Of a stretch of DNA of 64,000 nucleotides, positions 45,393-54,010 are shown piece after piece. Source of the stretch: an uncultured Cohaesibacter sp. (lineage in GTDB: Bacteria > Pseudomonadota > Alphaproteobacteria > Rhizobiales > Cohaesibacteraceae); the NCBI RefSeq assembly GCF_963676275.1, contig NZ_OY781091.1, positions 186,001 to 250,000 of the forward strand, given 5' to 3'. Every line of letters begins with the position of its first letter. The first letter of the stretch is position 1. Below the pieces are notes generated by a model, which saw only the letters and a program-made list of their open reading frames with translations, ran no database searches and was not told where the DNA came from. A program made the translations under genes and the position numbers.

Positions 45393-46910
45393 ATGACTGA
45401 TATTATTGCAGCCATCTTTCATGCTCTTCCTTATGTTTTGGAATGGCAGAATCTTCTGGGAATGCTGATTGGCGTTTTTGCCGGCATGGTTGTCGGGTCT
45501 CTTCCCGGCCTGACCGCGACCATGGCAATCGCCGTGCTTATCCCGCTCACCTTCTCCATGCAGCCGCTGGTGGCCCTGGGCATGATGGCCGGTATCTATA
45601 ACGGCGCCATGTATGGCGGTGCCATTCCGGCAATTCTGCTCAATATTCCCGGCACGCCTCCCTCCATCGTGACGACCTTCGATGGCAACCCTCTCGCCCA
45701 TCAGGGCCGGGCAGCCTACGCGATGAAAGTGGCTTGCTGGTCCTCGGCAATCGGTGGAGCATTCAGCGCCATCTCCCTGATGCTCTTCGCGCCGCCGCTG
45801 GTCAAGGTGACCTTGCTGTTCGGTCCGGCAGAATATTTCTGGGTTGGTGTCTTCGGCCTTTCCGCCATTGCCGTTCTGCTTGGTAAGGATCCGATCAAGG
45901 GCATCACCGCCGGTCTTCTTGGCCTGATGTTCGGTGCAATCGGCTCTGATGTGGTAACCGGTGCAGACCGCTTCGTGTTCGATCAGCGCGAATTGCTGGA
46001 TGGTATCAACATTCTGATCATTCTCACCGGTCTTTACGCCATTCCTCCAGCCATCCGCATGGTCGAGAAGAAGATCGTCGACACGGCCCAGAAGATCAAG
46101 ATCGAGTCCGGCCCGGAAGACAGCTTCTGGAAGAATTTCCGCCAGTTCATTCCGACATGGATCCGCAGTTCGCTGATCGGCATCTGGGTCGGTATCCTGC
46201 CTGCAACGGGCGGCTCCATGGCGGCTTTCATCGCCTATAACGAAACCAAGCGTGTTTCGGATGATCCCGACAGCTTCGGCAAGGGCAATCCCAAAGGCAT
46301 CGCGGCGGCTGAATGCGGCAACAATGCCGACAATGCTGCTGCCATGATTCCGGCTCTGGTGCTCGGTGTGCCGGGCAGTGGTGTTGCTGCGGTCATTCTG
46401 GCAGGCCTTCTGGTGCATGGTCTCCAGCCCGGCCCGCAATTGTTCCGCAACACGCCGGACATCGTCTATGGCTTCATGTGGCAGATGCTGCTGACCTCTC
46501 TGGTGCTGTTCGCCTTTGGCGGAACCGTTGCGATCAAGCTGTTTGCCTATGTCATGCGTCTGCCGCAGACGGTTCTGGCGCCGATGATTCTGGCTCTCAC
46601 ATTCGTGGGTATCTATGCCCTGTCGAACAATATGTTCAACTGCTGGCTGATGCTCGGCTTCGGCGTGGTCGGCTATGTGCTCAGCCGTTTGCATTTCCCG
46701 CTTGCGCCGATTGTGCTGGGGCTGGTGCTGGGCGATATGGTCGAGAAGAATCTGCGTCTCACCCTGCTCATCAATCAGGGCGATGTGACGTCTCTGGTTG
46801 CCTCCCCGCTGTCATGGCTGCTGGTTGGTCTCAGTCTTCTGGTTCTGGGCTATCCGCTCTATGGCTATTTCCGGGATCGTCGGGCAAGCAAGAAACTGGC
46901 TGGAGCTTGA
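45393..46910 (+). CDS. tctA: Tripartite tricarboxylate transporter large permease TctA
   Basis: A 505-aa permease of about 12 helices with TctA signatures: GMLIGVFAGMVVGSLPGLTA near the start, YGGAIPAILLNIPGTPPSIV, TAGLLGLMFGAIGSD, then GILPATGGSMAAFIAYNETK and ECGNNADNAAAMIPALVLGV. It uses the ion gradient to import the TctC ligand. The frame is open to 45234, but AGGG 8 nt before the ATG at 45393 fixes the start. Confidence 0.94.
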   Translation: MTDIIAAIFHALPYVLEWQNLLGMLIGVFAGMVVGSLPGLTATMAIAVLIPLTFSMQPLVALGMMAGIYNGAMYGGAIPAILLNIPGTPPSIVTTFDGNPLAHQGRAAYAMKVACWSSAIGGAFSAISLMLFAPPLVKVTLLFGPAEYFWVGVFGLSAIAVLLGKDPIKGITAGLLGLMFGAIGSDVVTGADRFVFDQRELLDGINILIILTGLYAIPPAIRMVEKKIVDTAQKIKIESGPEDSFWKNFRQFIPTWIRSSLIGIWVGILPATGGSMAAFIAYNETKRVSDDPDSFGKGNPKGIAAAECGNNADNAAAMIPALVLGVPGSGVAAVILAGLLVHGLQPGPQLFRNTPDIVYGFMWQMLLTSLVLFAFGGTVAIKLFAYVMRLPQTVLAPMILALTFVGIYALSNNMFNCWLMLGFGVVGYVLSRLHFPLAPIVLGLVLGDMVEKNLRLTLLINQGDVTSLVASPLSWLLVGLSLLVLGYPLYGYFRDRRASKKLAGA

Positions 46911-46913
46911 GAC

Positions 46914-47345
46914 ATGACAGATGGAACCTTCACCCTGCATGAACGCCTGATCAAGGCAACCCGCCCTCTGATCAGCACAGCGCTAAGCGATATTCTGATG
47001 ATGGAAGAACGCAGAATACCATGGCTTCTTCTTGTGCCAAGAAGAGAAGGGGTTGAGGAGTTCCATCATCTTTCCGCAGCTGATCGCCAGATTTTCATCG
47101 AGGAAATCGCCGCAATCACAGCCGGGCTGGAAAAGGAATTCAGCCCGGTGCGGATCAATGTCGGCGATCTGGGCAATATCGTCGGCCAGATGCATGTGCA
47201 TCTGGTTGCACGCCAGACCGACGACCCCTTCTGGCCCCAAGTGGTTTGGAGCCGTGATCGAGAGCCTTTCAGAAATGATGAGGAAGCGGACATGATGCGT
47301 CAACGACTGATGCGAGCCTGTTCATCTCTTCTGCCGCCGGGCTGA
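46914..47345 (+). CDS. HIT-like domain protein
   Basis: A 143-aa protein of the histidine-triad superfamily. The N-terminal strand and helix region is ILMMEERRIPWLLLVPRREG, and the triad region is GNIVGQMHVHLVARQTDD. It has H-x-H but no third triad histidine at the usual place, so nucleotide hydrolase activity is uncertain. The ATG follows the tctA stop by only 3 nt, so it is translated with the transporter. HIT proteins of this short form occur in many alphaproteobacteria; its role in the locus is unknown. Confidence 0.85.
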   Translation: MTDGTFTLHERLIKATRPLISTALSDILMMEERRIPWLLLVPRREGVEEFHHLSAADRQIFIEEIAAITAGLEKEFSPVRINVGDLGNIVGQMHVHLVARQTDDPFWPQVVWSRDREPFRNDEEADMMRQRLMRACSSLLPPG

Positions 47346-47423
47346 CGAGACTCTCGACTTTCTCCCCTAACTTTTAGCAATGAATGACTGCCCTTAGGCG
47401 GCAGAACAGGAAGGTATTGTCTG

Positions 47424-48419
47424 ATGACATACTCCCCCCTCATCAAACAGGTATTTGGAACACGCGCAGAAAAGGGACCGCTCTTTTCCTTTTGGACGCA
47501 TTTCCCGCAATGTGACATGGACCCGGAAGCGCTTGCAGAAAGTTCCGTGGAAAATCAGAAGAAGTTCAATCTCGATTTCGTCAAGGCCGCGCCAAATGGC
47601 ATGTATACCATTGAGGATTATGGCGTTGATGTTGATTTTTCCGAAGTCCCGACCGGCGGCGTTGCCAAGCTGGTGGATACGCCCTTCAAGACCGTTTCCG
47701 ACTGGCGCAAGCTCGAAGCGATCGAGCCGGATGCCGGAGCATTGGCCCGCGAAATCCTCTCGATCCGACTGATGCGTCAGGCCCTGCCAGATGTGCCGAT
47801 CTTCTTTTCCTCATTCAGCCCGATGACGACTGCAGCCAAACTGAGCGGCAATCGCATTCGCGAACAGCTCAAGGATCGCGACAATGCACCGCTGATCCAT
47901 CAGGCGCTTGCGCGCATTGCTGCCACGACGCAAAAAACCATCGCTGCGGCCATGGAAGCCGGAGCCACCGGGGTTTTCTTTGCTCATCAGGACACCTCTC
48001 GCGATCTGTTCAGCTATGATGATTTCAGCGAATTTGTCGAGCCTTACGATCATGAAGCCCTGCTTGGTGCGGCGCGCGCTCCGTTCAATATCCTGCATAT
48101 TCACGGCGCGTCGATACGGTTCAAGGAATTGCTCGACTATCCGGTGCAGGCCTTCAACTGGCATGCATGGGAAACCACCCCCAGTTCCAGCGCTGGCATG
48201 CTGTCGTCAAAGCGCTGCGTTTTGAGCGGGATCGACCGCCGCTCCATCACCGAAAATGACATAGACGCGTTGAAAAGCCAGGTGGATGCCTCTCTTGCCG
48301 CCGCAGACGGGCTGGGAGATTTCATTCTGACCCCGAGCTGCATCGTGCGCGCCGGCTTCAACGAGGAAACCGTACGCCAGCTGAGCGACTATGTTCACTC
48401 ATTCTCTTTTGACAACTAG
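47424..48419 (+). CDS. Uroporphyrinogen decarboxylase-superfamily protein (methyltransferase-like)
   Basis: A 331-aa TIM-barrel protein of the URO-D superfamily, which includes corrinoid methyltransferases (MtaA, CmuA) besides heme enzymes. Visible segments are FSFWTHFPQCDMDPEALAES, IFFSSFSPMTTAAKLSG, AAMEAGATGVFFAHQDTSRD, PFNILHIHGASIRFKEL and ILTPSCIVRAGFNEETV. The HIH...C pattern lies where methyltransferase members carry zinc ligands HxC...C, so a metal site is possible. The residues needed for uroporphyrinogen decarboxylation were not evident. Placement in a transport/PLP operon argues for a catabolic lyase or methyl transfer role. Inference only. Confidence 0.82.
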   Translation: MTYSPLIKQVFGTRAEKGPLFSFWTHFPQCDMDPEALAESSVENQKKFNLDFVKAAPNGMYTIEDYGVDVDFSEVPTGGVAKLVDTPFKTVSDWRKLEAIEPDAGALAREILSIRLMRQALPDVPIFFSSFSPMTTAAKLSGNRIREQLKDRDNAPLIHQALARIAATTQKTIAAAMEAGATGVFFAHQDTSRDLFSYDDFSEFVEPYDHEALLGAARAPFNILHIHGASIRFKELLDYPVQAFNWHAWETTPSSSAGMLSSKRCVLSGIDRRSITENDIDALKSQVDASLAAADGLGDFILTPSCIVRAGFNEETVRQLSDYVHSFSFDN

Positions 48420-48449
48420 ATCCATTCTATCAATCAACAAGGAAGCACC

Positions 48450-48836
48450 ATGAAAGCAATCACCAGCAAAAAGGCTCCCGGTGCGATTGGGCCATATTCT
48501 CAAGCCGTAGCGACCAATGGCTTGCTGTTCGTTTCAGGGCAATTGCCGATCAATCCCGAGAGTGGCGAAATCGAAGCCGGCGATGTGGTCGGTCAGCTGC
48601 ATCAGAGCATGCAGAATATTGCCGCCATCGCCGAGGAGGCTGGCACCTCGCTGGCCAATACCGTCAAGACGACCATTCTCATGCAGGATCTGTCCGGCTT
48701 TGCCGCAGTAAATGAGGCATATGGCTCCTATCTTGCCGAGCCGTTTCCGGCCCGCGCCTGTTATCAGGTGGCCGCCCTTCCCAAAGGCGCGCTGATCGAA
48801 ATCGAAGCGGTCATTGCGCTGAAAGGAGACGCATGA
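48450..48836 (+). CDS. ridA: RidA family enamine/imine deaminase
   Basis: A 128-aa RidA protein (KAPGAIGPYSQAVATNGLLF; SGQLPINPESGEI; FPARACYQVAALPKGALIEI), with the active-site arginine at R102. RidA hydrolyses reactive enamines and imines such as 2-aminoacrylate made by PLP enzymes to keto acids and ammonia. Its stop overlaps the start of the PLP-enzyme gene (ATGA), strong evidence that it processes that enzyme's product. The ATG has AGGA 7 nt upstream. Confidence 0.95.
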   Translation: MKAITSKKAPGAIGPYSQAVATNGLLFVSGQLPINPESGEIEAGDVVGQLHQSMQNIAAIAEEAGTSLANTVKTTILMQDLSGFAAVNEAYGSYLAEPFPARACYQVAALPKGALIEIEAVIALKGDA

Positions 48837-49945
48837 TGCGACAGGTTATGCAAGTCATGGAGACCGGTATGGATCATCCGCTTTGTCAGCAAGACACACA
48901 TCAGAGCTGGGCCTGCATGGCGCTGGAAAAGCTGGAGCGGGAAAAGCAGCGCGCCGTTGACACCCATCTGATCCTGCTTGAACTGCCCGGTTTTGAAGAT
49001 ACGCCGATCTATTTCAAGGACGAAAGCACCCATCCGACCGGGAGCTTGAAGCACCGGTTGGCGCAATCCCTGTTTGCCAATGCCATCTGCCATGGCTATA
49101 TCGGTCCGGAAACCACCGTGATCGAGGCATCGTCCGGCTCGACTGCGGTCAGTGAAGCCTATTTTGCCCAACTGCTCGGGCTGCCTTTCATTGCCGTGAT
49201 GCAGAAAGATACCTCGCAGACCAAAATCGACGCCATCAAGCATTATGGCGGGCAGATTCATCTGGTCGAACGCAGTGATCAGGTTTATGCCGCATCCGAA
49301 CGTCTGGCTGAAGAGACCAACGGTCACTATATGGACCAGTTCACCAATGCGGCGCTGGCAACGGACTGGCGCAGCGACAAATGCATCGCCGGAAGCATCT
49401 TGCGCCAGATGGAGCGCGAACCCGATCCCGTCCCAGCATGGATCGTCATGGCCGCCGGTACAGGGGGCAATTCGGCGACAATCGGACGTCATCTGCGCTA
49501 TCACAAGCTGGCAACGAAACTGTGTGTGCCGGATGTTGAGAATTCGGTTTTCATGGATGCCTGGTCGACGCGCGATGCCAGCCTGACGAGTGATGTCGGC
49601 TCACGCATTGAAGGCATTGGCCGCCCTCGGGTCGAGCCTGCCTTCAAGCCCGATGTGGTGGATGCCATGCTCAAGGTGCCTGATGCTGCATCGGTCGCTG
49701 CCATGCTCAAGCTGTCCCAATTGCTTGGGCGCCCGGTTGGCCCTTCCAGTGGCACCAATTTCTATGCAGCCTTGATCATTGCCCGGAAAATGCAGGAAGA
49801 AGGGGAAAAGGGAGCCATTGTTTCTGTGATCTGCGATGGTGGTTATCGCTATCTTGATACCTATCACAATCTCGATTGGCGCTTGCAGAAAGATCTTGAA
49901 AGCACCCAGTTTGCCGCCGAAATAGAAGATCTTCTTTCAAGATAA
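48833..49945 (+). CDS. PLP-dependent lyase/synthase of the cysteine synthase (fold type II) family
   Basis: A 370-aa fold-type-II PLP enzyme. The Schiff-base lysine is K73 in PTGSLKHRLA, the substrate loop IEASSGSTAVSEAYFAQLLG, the phosphate-binding glycine loop AAGTGGNSATIGRHLRY, and the C-terminal SVICDGGYRYLDTYHN. It resembles PLP-dependent cysteine synthase-like proteins and cysteate or beta-eliminating lyases. Its coupling with ridA suggests elimination giving an enamine, not synthesis. Ligand uptake by TctABC suggests a small carboxylated substrate such as a sulfonated or substituted amino acid. Exact reaction unknown. Confidence 0.88.
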   Translation: MMRQVMQVMETGMDHPLCQQDTHQSWACMALEKLEREKQRAVDTHLILLELPGFEDTPIYFKDESTHPTGSLKHRLAQSLFANAICHGYIGPETTVIEASSGSTAVSEAYFAQLLGLPFIAVMQKDTSQTKIDAIKHYGGQIHLVERSDQVYAASERLAEETNGHYMDQFTNAALATDWRSDKCIAGSILRQMEREPDPVPAWIVMAAGTGGNSATIGRHLRYHKLATKLCVPDVENSVFMDAWSTRDASLTSDVGSRIEGIGRPRVEPAFKPDVVDAMLKVPDAASVAAMLKLSQLLGRPVGPSSGTNFYAALIIARKMQEEGEKGAIVSVICDGGYRYLDTYHNLDWRLQKDLESTQFAAEIEDLLSR

Positions 49946-50103
49946 CAAATGACAACACACTGCTGGTCATCTGTATTTCGCACGCAAATATGGCGCCCTG
50001 TTGGGGGGGGGCTGCTGCCGGAATGCCGGTGATCAGCAGATGCTATCGGGCGCGCTCAGGTCCAGACCTGACGCGTCTGAGAATGATACAAGGCAGGGGT
50101 TCT

Positions 50104-50376
50104 TCATCCCCCGCTGCCTGCATCCACGAAGCTGCTTTTGGTCAGTGCCCTGAGCGTTTTGTAAAAACGCTGCTTCTCGATGTCGTCTACAATAGTCTCT
50201 TCAATTATCGAGATTTCAAAATGGATCAACTTCGCCAGCTTGGCGGAATCGATGCCATATAGCAGCGAGATGCAATGATAATTGCACAGAAGCTCCTCTA
50301 TTTTGCCTTTCAGCACGAGATAGTCGGAATTGATATCAAATAGATCATCAATCAGGTCTTCGATATCGGCATGCAT
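50104..50376 (-). CDS. Small acidic protein of unknown function
   Basis: A 90-aa protein starting MHADIEDLIDDLFDINSDYL, followed by LKGKIEELLCNYHCISLLYG, with no membrane segment or signal. It is helical and acidic, with two cysteines. The ATG at 50376 has GGAG 9 nt upstream. It lies 76 nt before the CpxA-like kinase stop region on the same strand and is not recognised. A reverse-strand frame at 49990-50262 has less support. Confidence 0.5.
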   Translation of the reverse strand: MHADIEDLIDDLFDINSDYLVLKGKIEELLCNYHCISLLYGIDSAKLAKLIHFEISIIEETIVDDIEKQRFYKTLRALTKSSFVDAGSGG

Positions 50377-50452
50377 GCTTCTTGTCTCCAAAGGCCGCTA
50401 TGAGTGATTGAATGAGCAGGGCATCCTGTTCATTGCCATTTTCAAGAAAGCC

Positions 50453-51721
50453 TCAGTCTGATTGTTTCTCTGGAATGGCTATGGTTATGGTCAGACCGCC
50501 CGTATCCGGCAGGGAGGCCCAAACTTTGCCGCCATTTCTTTCGATTGCCTGCTTGGTGATCGCCAATCCCAGCCCATAGCCGCTTCCCTTTGCTTCACCG
50601 CGGGAAAAGGGCTGAAAAATCTTTTCAAGCTCCGCGCGATCAACCCCGCCCCCCTGATCGGCGATCGCGATATGGAGCCAGCCCTCCTTGACAACGGCCT
50701 TGATGCCAACAGCAGAGTGATCGGGAGAATATTTGATGGCATTGCGAATGACATTTTCCAGCGCACGATAAATCAGCTCGCCGTTGACTTTGGTCACGAA
50801 GGAACTGGTTCCGTTGATTTCGATGGAAATATCGCGCGCCTGAGCTTCGAATGAGGCGTCTGCAACAATGTCATTCAAAAGATCGACGATATCGAGGGTC
50901 TGAAGCTCGAATTCCTCTTTTGAGCGGCTTGTCAGTCTGGCGAGCGTTAGAATTTCCCCGATCAGACCATCCATTCTTTCCACCTCGGCTTCCATGCGCA
51001 GAAGCATTGCATTCAGCTTGGAAGGATTCTGCTGCAACACCCCGATGGCAGCCTGAAGTCGCGACAGGGGGGAGCGTAGTTCATGGGAGACATCGTGGAA
51101 TAGTCTTTCGCGGGATTTCTGGAATTTGTCCAGATGTTCGGCGCTGACATCAAAATCATGGGCAAGGGCAACCAGCTCATCATTGCGCCGACCACCCAGC
51201 GTGTGGGCAATGCGGGTATCAAAATGCCCCCCGGCCAGCCTTTTCAGGCCCATCCGGATCTTGAAAATCGGCGTGATGAGATAGCGCGCCAGCCAATAGG
51301 CGGCAAGGGCCGCCGCCATCAGAACGAATGTGACTGGTGCAAAGCGTATCCAGGCTACCGAGAACGGATCCTCTATCTCCGGCTCAACCGTGATCTGATA
51401 GCATTGCCCCTTTGACATCGTGGTTGCGCTAAAGTTGACCATATCTGTTGGACAATGCGTCTCCCCCTCCAGAGGCATGATTTGCATCACAATAGAGGTG
51501 GGGATCCGGTCTGCCGCATTGATAAAGGTTTGGGCCGCTTCCAGCCCATTTTCATGCAACAGGGCCGTGACCGTATTCAGCGCAAACAATTCCTTTTGAT
51601 GCGCTATCTCTCGGGGGAGCGGGGCCAGTTGCAATGTCTTGGTCACAACGAACAGCAGCAGCACGGACGCCGTCAGGGTCAGCCAGATCACCAGAAAGAA
51701 CTTCCAGAAAAGCTTGTTCAT
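50453..51721 (-). CDS. CpxA/EnvZ-type sensor histidine kinase
   Basis: A 422-aa sensor. Membrane segments are at about 7-28 and 125-148, flanking a periplasmic domain of about 95 aa. A HAMP linker (LITPIFKIRMGLKRLAGGHF) follows, then the H-box FHDVSHELRSPLSRLQAAIG with H213. The ATPase domain contains ENVIRNAIKYSPDH, DQGGGVDRAELEKIF and GSGYGLGLAITKQA. Its ATG overlaps the regulator stop (ATGA). Together with the CpxR-like gene and the divergent RND pump it probably responds to envelope or toxic stress. Called CpxA-like from the H-box and gene order. Confidence 0.92.
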   Translation of the reverse strand: MNKLFWKFFLVIWLTLTASVLLLFVVTKTLQLAPLPREIAHQKELFALNTVTALLHENGLEAAQTFINAADRIPTSIVMQIMPLEGETHCPTDMVNFSATTMSKGQCYQITVEPEIEDPFSVAWIRFAPVTFVLMAAALAAYWLARYLITPIFKIRMGLKRLAGGHFDTRIAHTLGGRRNDELVALAHDFDVSAEHLDKFQKSRERLFHDVSHELRSPLSRLQAAIGVLQQNPSKLNAMLLRMEAEVERMDGLIGEILTLARLTSRSKEEFELQTLDIVDLLNDIVADASFEAQARDISIEINGTSSFVTKVNGELIYRALENVIRNAIKYSPDHSAVGIKAVVKEGWLHIAIADQGGGVDRAELEKIFQPFSRGEAKGSGYGLGLAITKQAIERNGGKVWASLPDTGGLTITIAIPEKQSD

Positions 51722-52404
51722 TCTTCCTCTCTGATCAATTGATAGCCCTGCCCGCGAACGGACTGGATCCAGGATTGCCCATCGGAGCGCTTGCCAAGCT
51801 TCTGCCGAACGCTGCTGATATGGACATCGATCCGGCGATCATAGGGGGTGAGTGGCCTGCCGAAGGCCTGCTTCGAAATGTCCTGCTTGGATATGAGTTG
51901 TCCTGCGCTGCGGGCCAGCACTTCAAGAAGGTTGAATTCCGTGCCGGTCAATTCCAGTGGTTTGCCGTTCCATTCCGCTGAACGCTTGCCCGAATGCAAG
52001 ATAAGATTGCCTGCCTGCAGGCTTTCCATCGGGGGAAGGATGCGCTCGACGCGGCGCATGATGGCGCGCAGCCGTGCAAGCAACTCTCCGGGAGAGCAGG
52101 GCTTGGTGACATAATCATCGGCGCCCAGATTAAGCCCGGCGATGCGATCCGCGTCATCGCCCTTTGCTGTCAGCATCAGAACCGGAACCGTGCTGGTCTT
52201 GCGGATGCGTTGCAAGAGTTCAATGCCGTTCATTTGCGGCATCATGATATCGAGCACGATAATGTCGACCGAATGCTGCGACAGGAATTTGAGCGCAGTC
52301 CGGCCATCTTCAGCGGTGTAGACCCTGAAATCCTCTTCGACCAGATATTCCTTCAAAAGCGTAGTGAGCTCGCTGTCGTCATCGACCAGAAGGACGCTTG
52401 TCAT
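51718..52404 (-). CDS. CpxR/OmpR-family response regulator
   Basis: A 228-aa regulator: a receiver with D8-D10 and phosphoacceptor D52 (IIVLDIMMPQMNG), T (VLMLTAKG) and KP lysine (DDYVTKPCSPGE). The C-terminal winged helix has LELTGTEFNLLEVLARSAGQ and DRRIDVHISSVRQKLGKRSD. It is transcribed first, then the kinase, with overlapping stop and start. It is divergent from the RND efflux operon (149 nt between starts), where a CpxR-box-like pair is found, so it probably activates the pump genes. Confidence 0.94.
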   Translation of the reverse strand: MTSVLLVDDDSELTTLLKEYLVEEDFRVYTAEDGRTALKFLSQHSVDIIVLDIMMPQMNGIELLQRIRKTSTVPVLMLTAKGDDADRIAGLNLGADDYVTKPCSPGELLARLRAIMRRVERILPPMESLQAGNLILHSGKRSAEWNGKPLELTGTEFNLLEVLARSAGQLISKQDISKQAFGRPLTPYDRRIDVHISSVRQKLGKRSDGQSWIQSVRGQGYQLIREEE

Positions 52405-52486
52405 GCCGAATGCCTCCTTGCAATTACAAAACTATATTGCAGCCCTAACCGGGATGCGCACGGACTTTTATATTTCTTAACGCAAC

Positions 52487-52502
52487 TTTGACCCCACTTT
52501 AC
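52487..52502 (-). promoter_or_regulatory. CpxR-box-like direct repeat in the divergent region
   Basis: On the minus strand the sequence reads GTAAA-GTGGG-GTCAAA, near the CpxR consensus GTAAA-N5-GTAAA. An inverted repeat TGCAAT/ATTGCA (52419-52424 and 52436-52441) lies nearby, close to the regulator start. Either could be an autoregulatory or pump-control site. Confidence 0.4.
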
Positions 52503-52553
52503 ATCCAATCGTCTAATCCTCTGTTCTGGCCCACAGGCAGACAGAGGAAAGAC

Positions 52554-53996
52554 ATGGCGGCATCCAGATCCAATCATTTCATACCGGTTATCCTGCCCGT
52601 CGGCTTGCTTTTGTCCGGCTGTGTCGTGACGACAAACGAGCGACAGCCGGACCTTGCCATAACGACCATGTGGCATGAAACGCTGCCACATGGCGGCCAG
52701 TCCGCCAATATGCTGTCATGGTGGCAGAGTTTTGGCGACAGCTCCCTGTTGCAACTGATCGAGCTGGCCCAGACGGAGAATCCGGATCTGGCATCTGCTG
52801 CGGCCGACATAGAAAAGGCGCGCGCAACATTGGCCTCCTCACGGGCGGCATTGCTACCAACCCTTGACGGATCCGGCGCCCTCGAGGGGGGCGGGACGGA
52901 AGGGGAGCGGGCCAACCGGGTTGAGGAAGCAACGACAACGAGCGGAGCGCTCGATGCCACCTGGGAAATCGACCTGTTCGGCAAGAACCGTCTCACGCGC
53001 GACGCCGCTCGCGAACGGCTGGGAAAACAGCTGGCCAACTGGCATGATGCCCGGGTATCCCTGGCAGCAGAGGTCGCCGATGATTATGTGCAATATCGGG
53101 CATGCCGCCAGCTTGAGAGCGTCTATCAGCAGGAACTCGTCTCTCAGCGCGAGACGATAGCTGCTACGCAAAAAGCGGTAGGTTCGGGCTTTTCCTCTTC
53201 CTCTGATCTTGCTCTGGCAAAGGCAAGCGCCGCCTCTTCGGCGTCTACGCTGACCGAACAGAAGGCCGAATGCAGGATATTGGTCAAGACACTCGCCCAG
53301 CTCACCGGAGGCGATGAAACAAGGGTTTCCAACCTTCTGGGCAAGGGGCGCACAGCGATTCCGCTTGCCGGCAAATTCAATGTCAACAGGGTCCCCGCCG
53401 AGGCGATAAGGCAACGGTCGGACATCCAGACGCTGGAGCGGGAAGTCGCCGCTTCGATCGCCGAGCTGGGCGTTGCCAAGGCCGATCTCTATCCCAGCCT
53501 CAGTCTGGGAGGAACAATCACCATTTCCTCCTCGACAATGTCCGGGCAATCGGCACCATGGTCCTTTGGCCCGGCCCTGTCGCTGCCGCTGTTTGATGGC
53601 GGAACCCGGCGGGCCGCCGTCAAGAGTGCTCTGGCCGATTATCATGCTGCGGTCGCCGAATATAAATCCGGTGTGCTTGGTGCTGTACAGGAAGTGGAAG
53701 CCGCACTGGTGCATGTCAATAGCACGCGCCTGCGCATGGGCGATGCCAAGGATGCGGCAGAAAATTACCGCTCCTATTTTGATGCCATCGACATCAACTG
53801 GAAGGCGGGCAATGCCAGCCTGCTGGACCGCGAGGAGGCGCGCCGCTCGGCTTTGTCGGCTGAAGTCACCCTCATTGAGATCCGTAGGGATGCTACCCGC
53901 TACTGGATCGAACTCTACAAGGCTCTTGGCGGCGGATGGCAGGCGGCATCAGACAGCCCGCGCCCGGCAACACACAACGGCACTGATCAGAAATAA
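52554..53996 (+). CDS. RND efflux outer membrane lipoprotein (NodT/OprM family)
   Basis: A 480-aa outer membrane factor with a lipobox ending at C23 (GLLLSGC). WWQSFGDSSLLQLIELAQTE, then LDATWEIDLFGKNRLTRDAA and the second repeat from AEAIRQRSDIQTLEREVAAS to ALSLPLFDGGTRRAAVKSAL are typical of NodT/OprM channels. It forms the exit duct of the tripartite pump with the next two genes. AGGAAAG 5 nt before the ATG at 52554 is the best site; the frame is open to a TTG at 52488. Confidence 0.93.
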   Translation: MAASRSNHFIPVILPVGLLLSGCVVTTNERQPDLAITTMWHETLPHGGQSANMLSWWQSFGDSSLLQLIELAQTENPDLASAAADIEKARATLASSRAALLPTLDGSGALEGGGTEGERANRVEEATTTSGALDATWEIDLFGKNRLTRDAARERLGKQLANWHDARVSLAAEVADDYVQYRACRQLESVYQQELVSQRETIAATQKAVGSGFSSSSDLALAKASAASSASTLTEQKAECRILVKTLAQLTGGDETRVSNLLGKGRTAIPLAGKFNVNRVPAEAIRQRSDIQTLEREVAASIAELGVAKADLYPSLSLGGTITISSSTMSGQSAPWSFGPALSLPLFDGGTRRAAVKSALADYHAAVAEYKSGVLGAVQEVEAALVHVNSTRLRMGDAKDAAENYRSYFDAIDINWKAGNASLLDREEARRSALSAEVTLIEIRRDATRYWIELYKALGGGWQAASDSPRPATHNGTDQK

Positions 53997-54010
53997 GGAT
54001 AGAGGCAACC

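Noticed and set aside
45357-46694. 445-codon minus-strand frame opposite tctA
   Set aside because: It is a shadow of tctA with biased composition.
49990-50262. Plus-strand 90-codon frame between the PLP gene and the kinase
   Set aside because: It runs through the poly-G tract and lacks a good ribosome-binding site; the opposite-strand frame at 50104-50376 has a better start.
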